Below, piece by piece: positions 1 to 7,408 of a DNA stretch of 28,282 nt (positions are counted from its first letter, which is position 1; the number at the start of each line of letters is the position of its first letter). Source of the DNA: Bacillota bacterium (lineage in GTDB: Bacteria > Bacillota > Clostridia > Lachnospirales > Lachnospiraceae); assembly GCA_023420935.1 (NCBI GenBank), contig JAEZUR010000116.1:1-28282 (forward strand), read 5' to 3'. The translations under genes were made by a program, and so were the position numbers. The notes under the pieces were generated by a model that saw nothing but the letters and a program-made list of their open reading frames with translations, had not been told where the DNA came from and did no database searches.

Positions 1-63
1 GGTAAGCAGTGCAATAATTATTAATACAAAAGTAAACAAGTCACTATATGTAACATAATTCAT
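1..63 (-). CDS. Putative holin-like type I toxin peptide (N-terminus only)
   Basis: The reverse strand reads ATG at 63-61 and stays open to the window edge for 21 codons, starting MNYVTYSDLFTFVLII. A short polar start (TYSDLF) followed by a run of hydrophobic residues is the pattern of the small holin-like toxin peptides of Firmicutes type I toxin-antitoxin loci (TxpA/BsrG-like), which are usually about 30-40 residues with a basic tail. The tail and any antisense RNA lie outside the window. A good Shine-Dalgarno (GGGAGG, 77-72 on this strand) sits 8 nt before the ATG and is itself within a hairpin. The family assignment rests only on the N-terminal pattern. An unrelated single-pass peptide is possible. 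Confidence 0.55.
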   Translation of the reverse strand, partial: MNYVTYSDLFTFVLIIIALLT

Positions 64-71
64 CCGCACCA

Positions 72-87
72 CCTCCCTTCTGGGAGG
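72..87 (-). promoter_or_regulatory. Hairpin sequestering the toxin Shine-Dalgarno
   Basis: CCTCCC (72-77), loop TTCT, GGGAGG (82-87) is a perfect 6-bp GC-rich stem. On the minus strand its 3' arm is the Shine-Dalgarno of the holin-like peptide, so the mRNA can hide its own ribosome site. Sequestered ribosome sites in 5' leaders are known for several type I toxins. That the stem acts this way here is inference. Confidence 0.5.
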
Positions 88-204
88 CTAACACACCCTG
101 TACACGAATATTCCTTAATCTAACTTATCACAACACCCATTTAATTACAATCGAACATAAAATTAAATATATTTTTACTTTTATATTTATTTAAGCAAAT
201 TTAA

Positions 205-579
205 TTATACAAAAAGACACCATCGTACTCCAAATTTATCAATAAAATCAGCCATTAATGGACTGAATTCGCATGGCCCTAAAGGAAAGAAGATTTCGGC
301 TTTATCTTTGAGAATATCATAAGCTTGTTGAACCTTCGCTTCATTTCCTTCACCATAATGTAAACAAAACTGCATTGTATTACCTGGGATTGGTGTGTTT
401 AAGCTTTCATTAGTCTCGGCTACTGATAAAATATGACCATCTATTTCAAGTTCTGAATGATAATATGTGCCATCTGAACTTTTTACGTGGTAGCCCAAAG
501 TGGCGTTAAATGCCTTTAAATAAAGCTCTACTGCTTCTGTACTTCCTTTTACATAAGCTTGCATCATTGATCGTTTCAT
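205..579 (-). CDS. VOC family protein (PhnB/glyoxalase-like)
   Basis: A 124-residue protein with the look of the PhnB-type vicinal-oxygen-chelate family: an early segment on the pattern 'Y..GSTEAVELYLKAFNA', a central 'ELEIDGHILSVAE' strand, and a C-terminal 'FIDKFGVRWCLFV' ending close to the family's usual 'D.fGv.W'. Such proteins are small cytoplasmic dimers made of beta-alpha-beta-beta-beta modules, and many are unassigned members related to glyoxalase or antibiotic-resistance proteins. Length is typical for a single-domain member. The start is supported by AAGGAG 8 nt upstream. A TGATATAAT extended -10 lies at 650-658 on this strand, so it is probably a single-gene transcript. Substrate unknown. 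Confidence 0.8.
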   Translation of the reverse strand: MKRSMMQAYVKGSTEAVELYLKAFNATLGYHVKSSDGTYYHSELEIDGHILSVAETNESLNTPIPGNTMQFCLHYGEGNEAKVQQAYDILKDKAEIFFPLGPCEFSPLMADFIDKFGVRWCLFV

Positions 580-649
580 GAGGTATCTCCTTTTTAAACT
601 AAGATTAATTTATCGATGATGATTTCTTGATTATCATAACGATATAAAA

Positions 650-658
650 ATTATATCA
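650..658 (-). promoter_or_regulatory. Extended -10 promoter for the VOC gene
   Basis: Read on the minus strand this is TGATATAAT, a perfect TATAAT with an extended-10 TG. No good -35 is seen at 17 nt, consistent with extended-10 promoters. The 13-mer TTGTGATATAATT recurs in front of the Ldh-type dehydrogenase gene. Confidence 0.5.
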
Positions 659-741
659 CAAAAACATGAAGTACTGCCATATTTATACAAGTATTTTACT
701 GCTATGTACCCGAAGGTTTTATATAATGTTTTATTTGAAAT

Positions 742-1158
742 TTATCCGTTTTTTTGTTTATATAGAAAGGCACTAACACTTTTACTTGTAAATAAAAGTA
801 TACAGCTAATTAGAGAATAAGTTAAAAGAAACACGGTATAAATAACACTGTATGTTGATGTAAACATAACGATATAACCATTAGTTAAAAGTTTAAGCAA
901 AAAATACACAGAAAGCATGGATCCAATTGCAAATAAGTATCTTACCCATACTACGCCATATAGCAAGGCTATTATTAATATAATCTGAATTACCAAAGAA
1001 ATATAGTCGAAGTCGATGAAAAAAGACATAAGGGAGAGGAGAGTATTAATAGTAGCGATGGTAATGACGATAATTTTTCCAACCATATAGTTGCGTTGTT
1101 GCTTTTTGTGGAATTTCAGAATGGATTGAACTTTTTCTTGCTCTGTTATTTGATTCAT
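742..1158 (-). CDS. Small four-helix membrane protein of unknown function
   Basis: 138 residues with about four hydrophobic segments: roughly residues 26-47 (IIVITIATINTLLSLMSFFI), 50-70, 76-92 and 100-127. The first 25 residues are polar, with a QEKVQSILKFHKKQQR stretch that may form a basic helix at the cytoplasmic face, and the tail is KQKNG. The start is fixed by GGAGGTG 4-10 nt upstream. The gene lies 17 nt downstream of the acetyltransferase on the same strand, so the two are almost certainly one operon. I recognise no family. It could be a partner or immunity-like protein for the acetyltransferase, but nothing in the sequence proves that. Confidence 0.75.
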   Translation of the reverse strand: MNQITEQEKVQSILKFHKKQQRNYMVGKIIVITIATINTLLSLMSFFIDFDYISLVIQIILIIALLYGVVWVRYLFAIGSMLSVYFLLKLLTNGYIVMFTSTYSVIYTVFLLTYSLISCILLFTSKSVSAFLYKQKNG

Positions 1159-1175
1159 AGCACCTCCATGGTGGA

Positions 1176-2072
1176 TTATGTGTGCGATAATATTGGAAAC
1201 ATAAAGTTACGATTATTTTGTAACATTGTATCTGATCCTAAAATAAACAAAGTATCTTCTTCTAATGGTGTAAATTTATATGATTCAGTCTCTTTTGGAG
1301 TAAAGTAAAGTTTTACTTTTGTTGTTTCTTCTCTTAGCATATAGAAAAGTATCTTATCTAAAGATACATCTTCTTTGTTGCAAAAAACTTCGTATATCTC
1401 TAGTGTATCATATTCAAAATTAGCTACTATCACTGTATCAAGTTCTCTAATATAATAAACATTATCTTTTTGAAATAGGGTACAATAAAACATAATTAGT
1501 TCTGCATTGTCAAGCATAGATATTTGTGCTATTGGAAATGAAGTCTTAGCTTTATCAAAAACATATTCTCTGTCGTACTTGTTGGACATTATTAGCTTCT
1601 TAACACTTCTACCTTCGCGATTTTTACTGATTAACTTTGTACATTGAAATTGATTGAACTTGGTAAACCCAAATTTAGGGTATAAGTCAAGAACAGATTC
1701 GTTGGCGAATAGATAAATATAATCACATTTGGTTTTCCAATCAGCAATTACTTTTTCTAATAGCACTCTAAGTAATCCTTGATTTCTATATGCCACATCT
1801 GTCATAACTGTTCCTAATTGTATCAATTGTTTGGTTTTTCCATAAACATTCATGTTCATTATATTAACTGATACATTTGAAACAACCTTATTGTCAGCCA
1901 TTAGTGAATATGGTATGTATTGGTTTTTCCAATAGCCATCCTGATACCACTGTTCTAAGTTAAAACCAAATGTTCTTTCTGTCAGTTCGTTAAAACTCAT
2001 TCTATAGTTATCATCTTTTCTATTTCCAATAACAAATTTATATTCTTTATTGCTTATATTTATATATTCCAT
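1176..2072 (-). CDS. GNAT family N-acetyltransferase
   Basis: 298 residues. The N-terminal half carries a GNAT core: beta strand 'LIQLGTVMTDVAYRNQGLL' contains the acetyl-CoA-binding motif A (V.....R..G.L, about residues 88-101), followed by a helix 'RVLLEKVIADW' and 'YLFANESVLDLYPKFGF', the usual motif B region. The C-terminal ~150 residues are less conserved and may form a second GNAT-like or substrate-recognition domain, as in other two-domain members of this size. An ATG with GAGGAG just upstream starts the gene. The acceptor substrate cannot be told. A 7-bp inverted repeat lies 20-40 nt upstream of the start. Confidence 0.85.
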   Translation of the reverse strand: MEYINISNKEYKFVIGNRKDDNYRMSFNELTERTFGFNLEQWYQDGYWKNQYIPYSLMADNKVVSNVSVNIMNMNVYGKTKQLIQLGTVMTDVAYRNQGLLRVLLEKVIADWKTKCDYIYLFANESVLDLYPKFGFTKFNQFQCTKLISKNREGRSVKKLIMSNKYDREYVFDKAKTSFPIAQISMLDNAELIMFYCTLFQKDNVYYIRELDTVIVANFEYDTLEIYEVFCNKEDVSLDKILFYMLREETTKVKLYFTPKETESYKFTPLEEDTLFILGSDTMLQNNRNFMFPILSHT

Positions 2073-2383
2073 ATAATCTCCTCATAGTAAAATGTAAAGT
2101 TAATATTTACATCAGCAAAATGATAGATAAATTAAACGATTAATCTAACGTAAGATCCACCGCCAAACTATCGATTTCTAATTCATATATAGTATTAAAA
2201 ATTCTAGTAAGGTGTGTTTTTTCTTCATTCTGTTTTACCCTTTCGCATGAACAATGATTAGTATTTATTTATTAATTTTAAAACGTAATGTAATTATATA
2301 ACAAATGTAGTAAAATAAATACCATAATTTAACAACAAGTTCATTGACTTGAAATTTGTAAATAAAGTCTGAAAGGTAACAAT
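2073..2383. other. Divergent intergenic region with an inverted repeat
   Basis: About 310 AT-rich nucleotides separate the minus-strand acetyltransferase and the plus-strand 217-residue gene, so both promoters should lie here. ATGTAAA (2092-2098) and TTTACAT (2106-2112) form a 7-bp inverted repeat with a 7-nt centre, placed 20-40 nt before the acetyltransferase start. It may be a repressor site or simply part of an AT-rich promoter. TAAAAT near 2311 is a weak -10 candidate for the plus-strand gene. No ORF of note is present. Confidence 0.4.
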
Positions 2384-3037
2384 ATGATTAACGTGTATTT
2401 GGATGACAATATCGAGGTTAATAAATATCAGACTCTACTTAAGTTTATTAATGGAAGAAGTGACAGAATATCGGTTGCAAGGTATTATCAGGGCTTTATT
2501 AATGAAGTAGAGTTTAATAGAATGCAGAATTATTATGAGGATTACATACAGAAGGAAGATAAAAAAAGAAGAGAGCAATATAACAATAATCCAGAATATA
2601 AGAAAAAATTAATGGCATGGCTGAAAACGGAGAGGGAAATTGTTAATTATTTTGATGAACTCTTAAAACAGGATTTAGAAGCTTTTAATTGTGTGAAGTA
2701 TGATGATTTTAAAGGGAAGAAAGAGAATAGATTCACAACATCATCCAGTGAGTTTATTAAGAGTGAATTTACTAGAGTAACACCGGTAACACAGAATCCC
2801 GTTTTTGAAATGAGTTATTTTAAGATTGGTGAGATATATAATAATATTGTTTGTAACATGAAGGAACTATTTGATTATCCGTATAAAATTAATGGAGTTG
2901 AATTTGAGGATTTAACATTTTATAAAGAGGATATTAATATACTTTCTATATGTTCGCATGAACGATTTGCACATATAAAATTAGATGAAGATGCGTTTGA
3001 GCAGTTTAAGAAATTAGAGATTGAGTATCATATATAA
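2384..3037 (+). CDS. Hypothetical protein, 217 residues
   Basis: No recognised domain. The protein is highly charged and soluble-looking, with no signal peptide or membrane segment. Residues 48-95 are rich in Tyr, Lys, Arg and Glu (YYEDYIQKEDKKRREQY) and probably helical. The C-terminal half is mixed (YPYKINGVEFEDLTFYKEDINILSICSHERFAHIKLD). An AAGG ribosome site lies 8 nt before the ATG. The gene stands alone: both neighbours are on the other strand, and it ends at a symmetrical hairpin. Unusually AT-rich codon use and lack of relatives I can name suggest an accessory gene. Function unknown. Confidence 0.7.
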   Translation: MINVYLDDNIEVNKYQTLLKFINGRSDRISVARYYQGFINEVEFNRMQNYYEDYIQKEDKKRREQYNNNPEYKKKLMAWLKTEREIVNYFDELLKQDLEAFNCVKYDDFKGKKENRFTTSSSEFIKSEFTRVTPVTQNPVFEMSYFKIGEIYNNIVCNMKELFDYPYKINGVEFEDLTFYKEDINILSICSHERFAHIKLDEDAFEQFKKLEIEYHI

Positions 3038-3048
3038 ATTATCAAAGT

Positions 3049-3079
3049 AATATAAGGAGGCAAATTGCCTCCCTATATT
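3049..3079. terminator. Bidirectional terminator-like hairpin
   Basis: AATATA-A-GGAGGC (3049-3061), loop AAATT, GCCTCC-C-TATATT (3067-3079): two 6-bp helices separated by a single A/C mismatch. It sits between the converging ends of the 217-residue gene and the DUF6512-like gene. There is no clean T run, so efficiency is uncertain, but the position and symmetry fit a shared terminator. Confidence 0.6.
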
Positions 3080-3095
3080 GTTAACTGATATTTAA

Positions 3096-3620
3096 TTACA
3101 AACCATATTTCCCGGTTTGAGAATCTCTAAATAGAGGAATATGAGGAGGATTAAAAGTAAAGTATACAATGCAAGCAATGATTAGCAAAATACCAATTAT
3201 CCCGAGTATAGTTGCATAAGGTATTCTAGTTTTCTCTCTTTGTAGTTGTTTATAACTAAATAGGTATCCAATAAGGGTAGCTAATACAAAGGTGGCTATA
3301 TCAGCCCATAGATAGTCATCACCTATAATTCCAACATAAGTGTAAAACGTTACAACAATTGTGCACATGGCAAGAGCAATGGATAAGGTTTTAATAAGTA
3401 TAAAATTAGGTAGTTTTTTCCCGTATACAAAATACTCTACAAATGAGAAAAGTAATATAGGGGTATATACTAATTTTAAATGTTCCCAAGTGCTCTCGTT
3501 AACGGCACTAAATATTGCCACTACTGGATTATTTCCAGACCATTCATAAGTAAAATGTAATAATGTTCCTAACAATAGTGTAAAGATAGTTCCTGCTACA
3601 TGCAAATACTTCCTCTTCAT
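3096..3620 (-). CDS. DUF6512-like integral membrane protein
   Basis: 174 residues with five hydrophobic segments: about 4-24 (LHVAGTIFTLLLGTLLHFTY), 50-68, 75-98, 105-125 and 140-160. The early 'HFTYEWSGNNPVVAIFSAVNESTWEHLKL' region, with conserved-looking Asn, Glu, Trp and His, matches what I recall of the DUF6512 family of Clostridia. The start at 3620 was chosen over one 12 codons upstream because GGAGG lies 8-12 nt before it and the protein then begins MKRKYLHVAG. It lies 94 nt downstream of the dehydrogenase on the same strand and may be read through from it. No function is known for the family. Confidence 0.7.
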   Translation of the reverse strand: MKRKYLHVAGTIFTLLLGTLLHFTYEWSGNNPVVAIFSAVNESTWEHLKLVYTPILLFSFVEYFVYGKKLPNFILIKTLSIALAMCTIVVTFYTYVGIIGDDYLWADIATFVLATLIGYLFSYKQLQREKTRIPYATILGIIGILLIIACIVYFTFNPPHIPLFRDSQTGKYGL

Positions 3621-3714
3621 GAAATAACCTCCATAAACTCGGTTTAGGATAGTCATAAGTCGGTAAACATATAACTTCCATGCTTTATCTATAGTTTATG
3701 AAACGCAACAGATT

Positions 3715-4827
3715 CTATTCAAATGGAAATTGATATTGTATTAACCCTAGATCATCTCGGATTTTAATTAGTTCTTTTTGAACTGCATCGTTTATTGGTA
3801 CACCGCTGTCTTTTCTTTCTTGCCATACTAGATATTCTTTTTCTCCGGCAGTAAAAATATAATCCTCACCGGGAGCTTTGGTTGATGAACGAAGTTCTCT
3901 TAGAATGTCCCCACAAGTCTTTTTAAAGGATTCAAGACCCATAAAAGCTTCTGTATCAATTGCGATAAAGAAATGTCCTAAGTGATAAGGAACCTTTTCT
4001 CCATGCTCGCTTATACCAGTAAGAGCCCGTAAGAAATTACCTTGTTGCAGTGCTGCAGAAAGAATCTCCACAACGGTTGCGTAACCATAACCTTTATAAC
4101 CTGCTAATTCTTCACCAATTCCACCAAGTGGAGCAAGTGCTGCTTTGCCAGTATTTAAGTCACTTAAGATTTGATTGGATTCTGTTTTTGCTTTCCCATC
4201 TCTTCCGATTACCATACCGGATGGAGTGGATTTTCCGATTCTAGCATAATATTCAATCCTGCCACGTTGTGTAATTGAGGTGGCACAATCAAGTACAAAA
4301 GGAAATTCTTCATCAGTAGGCATTCCAAAGGTTAATGGGTTGGTGCCAAGCATATTTTCTACTCCAAAGGTAGGTGCTATGGAAGGTCTGGCATTGGTTC
4401 CGGTGATGCCGATACAACCTGTTTTTGCCGCCATGGTTGCATAATAACCAGCAATTCCATAATGGGTTGAATTTCGTGCGACTACCATTCCCATACCATA
4501 CTTTTTAGCTTTCTCAATTGCCATATTCATGGACTGATAGCCAATTACTTGCCCCATTCCATCATGACCGTCCACAACTGCAGTAGTGGGAGTTTCCTTG
4601 ATTAATTCAAACTGGGTGATAGGATTTTGAATTCCATCACGAATACGATCTAAATAAATAGGTTTAAATCGATTTACTCCGTGTGATTCAATGCCTCGTT
4701 TATCAGATTCTAATAATACATCGGCACAGATTTTAGCATCTTCTTCTGGAATTCCATAACCCTTAAATGCATCAATGACAAAGCTTGTAATAGTAGACCA
4801 ATCTACAATATTAGATTTTGACTCCAT
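3715..4827 (-). CDS. Ldh family NAD(P)-dependent oxidoreductase (type 2 malate/lactate dehydrogenase)
   Basis: 370 residues, normal for the MDH/LDH type 2 family, which is unrelated to classical LDH and includes malate, ureidoglycolate, sulfolactate and 2,3-diketogulonate reductases. Family landmarks are 'ESHGVNRFKPIYLDRIRDG', 'VDGHDGMGQVIGYQSM', 'VARNSTHYGIAGYYA', 'GTNPLTFGMPT' and 'YKGYGYATVVEILSAAL'. The start at 4827 (MESKSNIVDW) is preferred over one 15 codons upstream because GGAGGG lies 7-12 nt before it. It oxidises or reduces a 2-hydroxy/2-oxo acid with a nicotinamide cofactor in the cytoplasm; the exact substrate cannot be read from the sequence. It is transcribed divergently from the GH3 lipoprotein, from a TGATATAAT-type promoter. 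Confidence 0.9.
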   Translation of the reverse strand: MESKSNIVDWSTITSFVIDAFKGYGIPEEDAKICADVLLESDKRGIESHGVNRFKPIYLDRIRDGIQNPITQFELIKETPTTAVVDGHDGMGQVIGYQSMNMAIEKAKKYGMGMVVARNSTHYGIAGYYATMAAKTGCIGITGTNARPSIAPTFGVENMLGTNPLTFGMPTDEEFPFVLDCATSITQRGRIEYYARIGKSTPSGMVIGRDGKAKTESNQILSDLNTGKAALAPLGGIGEELAGYKGYGYATVVEILSAALQQGNFLRALTGISEHGEKVPYHLGHFFIAIDTEAFMGLESFKKTCGDILRELRSSTKAPGEDYIFTAGEKEYLVWQERKDSGVPINDAVQKELIKIRDDLGLIQYQFPFE

Positions 4828-4916
4828 AATGTTCCCTCCAATCATTTTGTTGTATGACAAGTTAAGGTGCACCGAACCGATTTATTTGAGTAAAAAATAT
4901 CGTTTGGTATATTTTA

Positions 4917-4925
4917 ATTATATCA
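4917..4925 (-). promoter_or_regulatory. Extended -10 promoter for the Ldh-type dehydrogenase
   Basis: Read on the minus strand, TGATATAAT is a perfect -10 with an extended TG element, about 90 nt upstream of the chosen start. It sits in the same TTGTGATATAATT context as the VOC gene promoter. No convincing -35 is seen. Confidence 0.5.
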
Positions 4926-4979
4926 CAATTGGAAAAAGTTATTAATATATTTTGATATATTACAAGTGGCTATTTAGGA

Positions 4980-5008
4980 TTGACAATAGCACAAAAATGA
5001 GCCATAAT
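4980..5008 (+). promoter_or_regulatory. Sigma-A promoter for the GH3 lipoprotein
   Basis: TTGACA (4980-4985), 17-nt spacer, CATAAT (5003-5008): a consensus -35 and a five-of-six -10. The predicted start of transcription is near 5015, about 30 nt before the GTG start. Confidence 0.65.
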
Positions 5009-5014
5009 ACACGT

Positions 5015-5027
5015 GCATAGCCTATGC
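5015..5027. promoter_or_regulatory. Dyad at the GH3 transcription start (possible operator)
   Basis: GCATAG-C-CTATGC is a perfect 6-bp inverted repeat around one base, placed just 3' of the -10 at the predicted transcription start. The one-base centre makes an RNA hairpin poor, so a DNA-binding repressor site is the better reading. No regulator is identified. Confidence 0.4.
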
Positions 5028-5045
5028 GAGGAGGATGAGAAAAAA

Positions 5046-6353
5046 GTGAAAAAAGTGTTTGTTTTACTATTGTTCGTTGTATGTCTGATGGGTTTTTCAG
5101 GTTGCAATCAGAATGATAAGGGAGGAAATAATCAAACAGTGGATAAAACGGAGGAACCAACCTTCGTGCCGACGAAAGAACCAACACCGGAGCCTACCGT
5201 TGCCCCAACGCCAGAACCAACCATTGAGCCAACGCCGATACCGGAAGTTGTTACCGATGAAGCGACTGTTCAAGGTATGGCAGAAGAAATTATGCAAGGT
5301 ATGACATTGGAAGAAAAAATAGGCCAGATGTTTATTGTGAATTTTGAATTATTGGATGATAGTCAGGGGAGTTTTTACGAATTCAGAGATTGTACTGATG
5401 CAATGAAAACGAACATGGTAAAGTATCCAGTTGGTGGGGTTATCTTTTTCTCTAGAAATATTGAAACTAGGGAACAAACCTCTCAATTTATCATTGATCT
5501 ACAAAATCAATCTAAAGTACCATTGTTTGTTGCTGTTGATGAAGAAGGCGGTGATGTTGCAAGGATTGCGAATAATGATAATATGAAAACCACCAAATTT
5601 CCAAGTATGCAGCAAGTTGGAATCTTAAACAATAAGGATTATGCATATGATATTGGCACTACCATTGGTAGAGAAATTAAGGAATTAGGATTTAACCTTG
5701 ACTTTGCTCCGGTGGCAGATGTTAAAACGAATCAATCCAACACTGAAATTGGCAATCGTTCGGTAGGCAGTGATCCAAAAAAGGTAGCAAGTATGATCAC
5801 TCAGATCGTGAAAGGTCTACAGGAGCAGGGGATTAGTGCAACCCTGAAACATTTCCCAGGACATGGAGATGTGGATGGAGATTCCCACCAAGGTGCTGTA
5901 AATGTTGAGAATGATATACAGAGATTAAGAAAGATAGATTTTGTGCCATTTAAATCCGGCATTAAAGCTGGTGCCGATTTTATTATGGTATCCCATATTT
6001 CAATCAGCAGAGTGACAGAAGATACCGTTCCGTCCTCACTTTCATCCTTAGTAATGAAAGAAATGCTTCGTGATGAATTGGGATTTAAAGGGATTATTAT
6101 TACAGATGCTCTTAATATGAAAGCAATTACCAATGATTATTCAGCAAGTGAAGCTGCAGTAACCGCAGTGAGTGCGGGAACGGATATATTATTGATGCCA
6201 GAGAATATAGAAGAGTCATTTCGAGCTGTATTAGAAGCAGTTCAAGATGGAACTATTTCTGAGGATCAGATTAATCAATCTGTAACACGAATTTTAGAAA
6301 CAAAGATTAAGAGAGGCCTAATTTTGTCCAATACAGAATTGATTTATAAGTAA
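5046..6353 (+). CDS. GH3 beta-N-acetylhexosaminidase, lipoprotein (NagZ-like)
   Basis: 435 residues. A lipoprotein signal (MKKVFVLLLFVV...GFSGC, lipidated Cys20) is followed by a Pro/Thr/Glu-rich linker, about residues 38-70, made of near-repeats of P-T-x-x-P-T-P-E, then a single glycoside hydrolase family 3 domain. That domain shows 'DEEGGDVARI', 'DFAPVADV', the NagZ signature 'KHFPGHGDVDGDSH' (268-281), whose His acts in acid/base catalysis, and 'ITDALNMKAI' with the nucleophile Asp354. It should remove terminal beta-GlcNAc from peptidoglycan fragments or chitin oligomers at the outer membrane face. The GTG start at 5046 is chosen because GAGGAGG lies 11 nt before it and it yields the clean signal peptide. 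Linker DNA composition differs from the rest, as expected for a repeat. Confidence 0.92.
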   Translation: MKKVFVLLLFVVCLMGFSGCNQNDKGGNNQTVDKTEEPTFVPTKEPTPEPTVAPTPEPTIEPTPIPEVVTDEATVQGMAEEIMQGMTLEEKIGQMFIVNFELLDDSQGSFYEFRDCTDAMKTNMVKYPVGGVIFFSRNIETREQTSQFIIDLQNQSKVPLFVAVDEEGGDVARIANNDNMKTTKFPSMQQVGILNNKDYAYDIGTTIGREIKELGFNLDFAPVADVKTNQSNTEIGNRSVGSDPKKVASMITQIVKGLQEQGISATLKHFPGHGDVDGDSHQGAVNVENDIQRLRKIDFVPFKSGIKAGADFIMVSHISISRVTEDTVPSSLSSLVMKEMLRDELGFKGIIITDALNMKAITNDYSASEAAVTAVSAGTDILLMPENIEESFRAVLEAVQDGTISEDQINQSVTRILETKIKRGLILSNTELIYK

Positions 6354-6605
6354 AATAGAAGTTATTAAAAAGCCGTACTTATAGCAGAAATCAAGGTTAT
6401 TTGCACTTTGATATGAATTGATAGCAAAAGCCTATTCCCTTTTAGCATTTTGTAACAAAAATGCGAATTTGAAAGGAAAATCTCGAAAAAACTATTGCGT
6501 ATATTTTTAGCTACGCTATAATTATAAGTGTAGTTCTCCCCAATCAGAGCCGTTACTTACTGAATGGGTAAGTAAAAAAGAATAAGAAAAGGATAGGTGG
6601 CAAAG
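6354..6605 (+). promoter_or_regulatory. purC promoter and leader with two hairpins
   Basis: TTGCGT (6495-6500), 16-nt spacer, TATAAT (6517-6522) is a plausible sigma-A promoter. Downstream, TTACTTAC (6553-6560) and GTAAGTAA (6568-6575) form a perfect 8-bp stem with a 7-nt loop in the leader, followed by an A-rich run rather than Us, so it is not a terminator. Upstream of the promoter GCATTTTG (6445-6452) and CAAAAATGC (6456-6464) make another short dyad, which may help to end the GH3 transcript. I do not see the conserved loops of a purine riboswitch. Confidence 0.5.
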
Positions 6606-7313
6606 GTGAAGAAATTAGACATGCTATATGAAGGTAAAGCAAAGAAAGTTTATACAACTGATGTAGAAGATGTTTATATTGTTGATTACAAGGATGATGC
6701 AACCGCTTTTAACGGAGTAAAAAAAGGCACAATTACAGGTAAAGGCGTTATTAACAATAAAATGACCAATTATCTTTTTCAAAAGCTTGAGAAAGTTGGA
6801 GTTCCAACTCATCTTGTAGAAGAGTTGAGTGATAGAGAAACTGCAGTAAAGAAAGTTGAAATTGTTCCATTAGAAGTAATTGTTAGAAATGTTGCGGCTG
6901 GTAGCTTTTCACAGAAGTTAGCAATTGAAGAAGGAACGAAATTAATTGCACCTACCCTTGAATTTAGTTATAAAAATGATGCTCTTGGGGATCCGATGAT
7001 AAATGATTATTACGCAATTGCCATTGGTGCTGCTACAAGAGAAGAGATAGATAGAATTACAGAATTAGTATTTAAAGTAAATGAATTTCTTACCAAATTC
7101 TTTGCAGAGTGCGGAATTGAGTTAATTGACTTTAAGGTGGAATTTGGTAGATATCATGGTGAGATTATTTTAGCAGATGAGATTTCACCGGATACTTGCA
7201 GATTCTGGGATATTACAACCCGTGAAAAATTAGATAAAGACCGTTTTAGAAGAGATCTTGGTAACGTTGAAGACGCTTATGAAGAAGTAGCTAAGAGAAT
7301 CGGTTTAAAGTAG
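6606..7313 (+). CDS. purC: Phosphoribosylaminoimidazole-succinocarboxamide synthase
   Basis: 235 residues, the usual bacterial length. PurC joins aspartate to CAIR with ATP to give SAICAR, step 8 of IMP synthesis. Family signatures are visible: 'LYEGKAKKVY' at the start, 'DDATAFNG', 'KKVEIVPLEVIVRNVAAGSF', 'LIDFKVEFGR' and 'ILADEISPDTCRFWD'. Two GTG starts are possible. 6606 is chosen because it gives MKKLDMLYEG, as in relatives, and because AAGGATAGGTGG then has normal spacing; 6597 would leave only 3 nt. First gene of the purine block, followed by a strong hairpin before purF. Confidence 0.96.
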   Translation: MKKLDMLYEGKAKKVYTTDVEDVYIVDYKDDATAFNGVKKGTITGKGVINNKMTNYLFQKLEKVGVPTHLVEELSDRETAVKKVEIVPLEVIVRNVAAGSFSQKLAIEEGTKLIAPTLEFSYKNDALGDPMINDYYAIAIGAATREEIDRITELVFKVNEFLTKFFAECGIELIDFKVEFGRYHGEIILADEISPDTCRFWDITTREKLDKDRFRRDLGNVEDAYEEVAKRIGLK

Positions 7314-7323
7314 AATTATATGC

Positions 7324-7367
7324 AAAAGGTGGACAATTTAGGTGATAACTATTATTGTCCACCTTTT
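7324..7367 (+). terminator. 14-bp hairpin between purC and purF
   Basis: AAAAGGTGGACAAT (7324-7337), a 16-nt loop and ATTGTCCACCTTTT (7354-7367) form a perfect 14-bp stem ending in a short U tract. It lies in the 95-nt gap between purC and purF and may be a partial terminator or processing site that sets the purC:purF ratio. Confidence 0.75.
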
Positions 7368-7408
7368 GAACCTTGATGATAATGTTAATTAGTATGAAAG
7401 GAAAAACC

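Noticed and set aside
1096..1308. 70-residue plus-strand ORF across the GNAT/membrane-protein junction
   Set aside because: It overlaps two better-supported minus-strand genes and resembles no protein.
5097..5304. Two ORFs on opposite strands over the Pro/Thr/Glu linker of the GH3 lipoprotein
   Set aside because: They are other-frame readings of a repetitive linker, without ribosome sites or recognisable products.
6354..6605. Purine riboswitch or PurR box upstream of purC
   Set aside because: The conserved riboswitch loop sequences and a CGAAC-type PurR box pair are not seen. Only simple stems are present.
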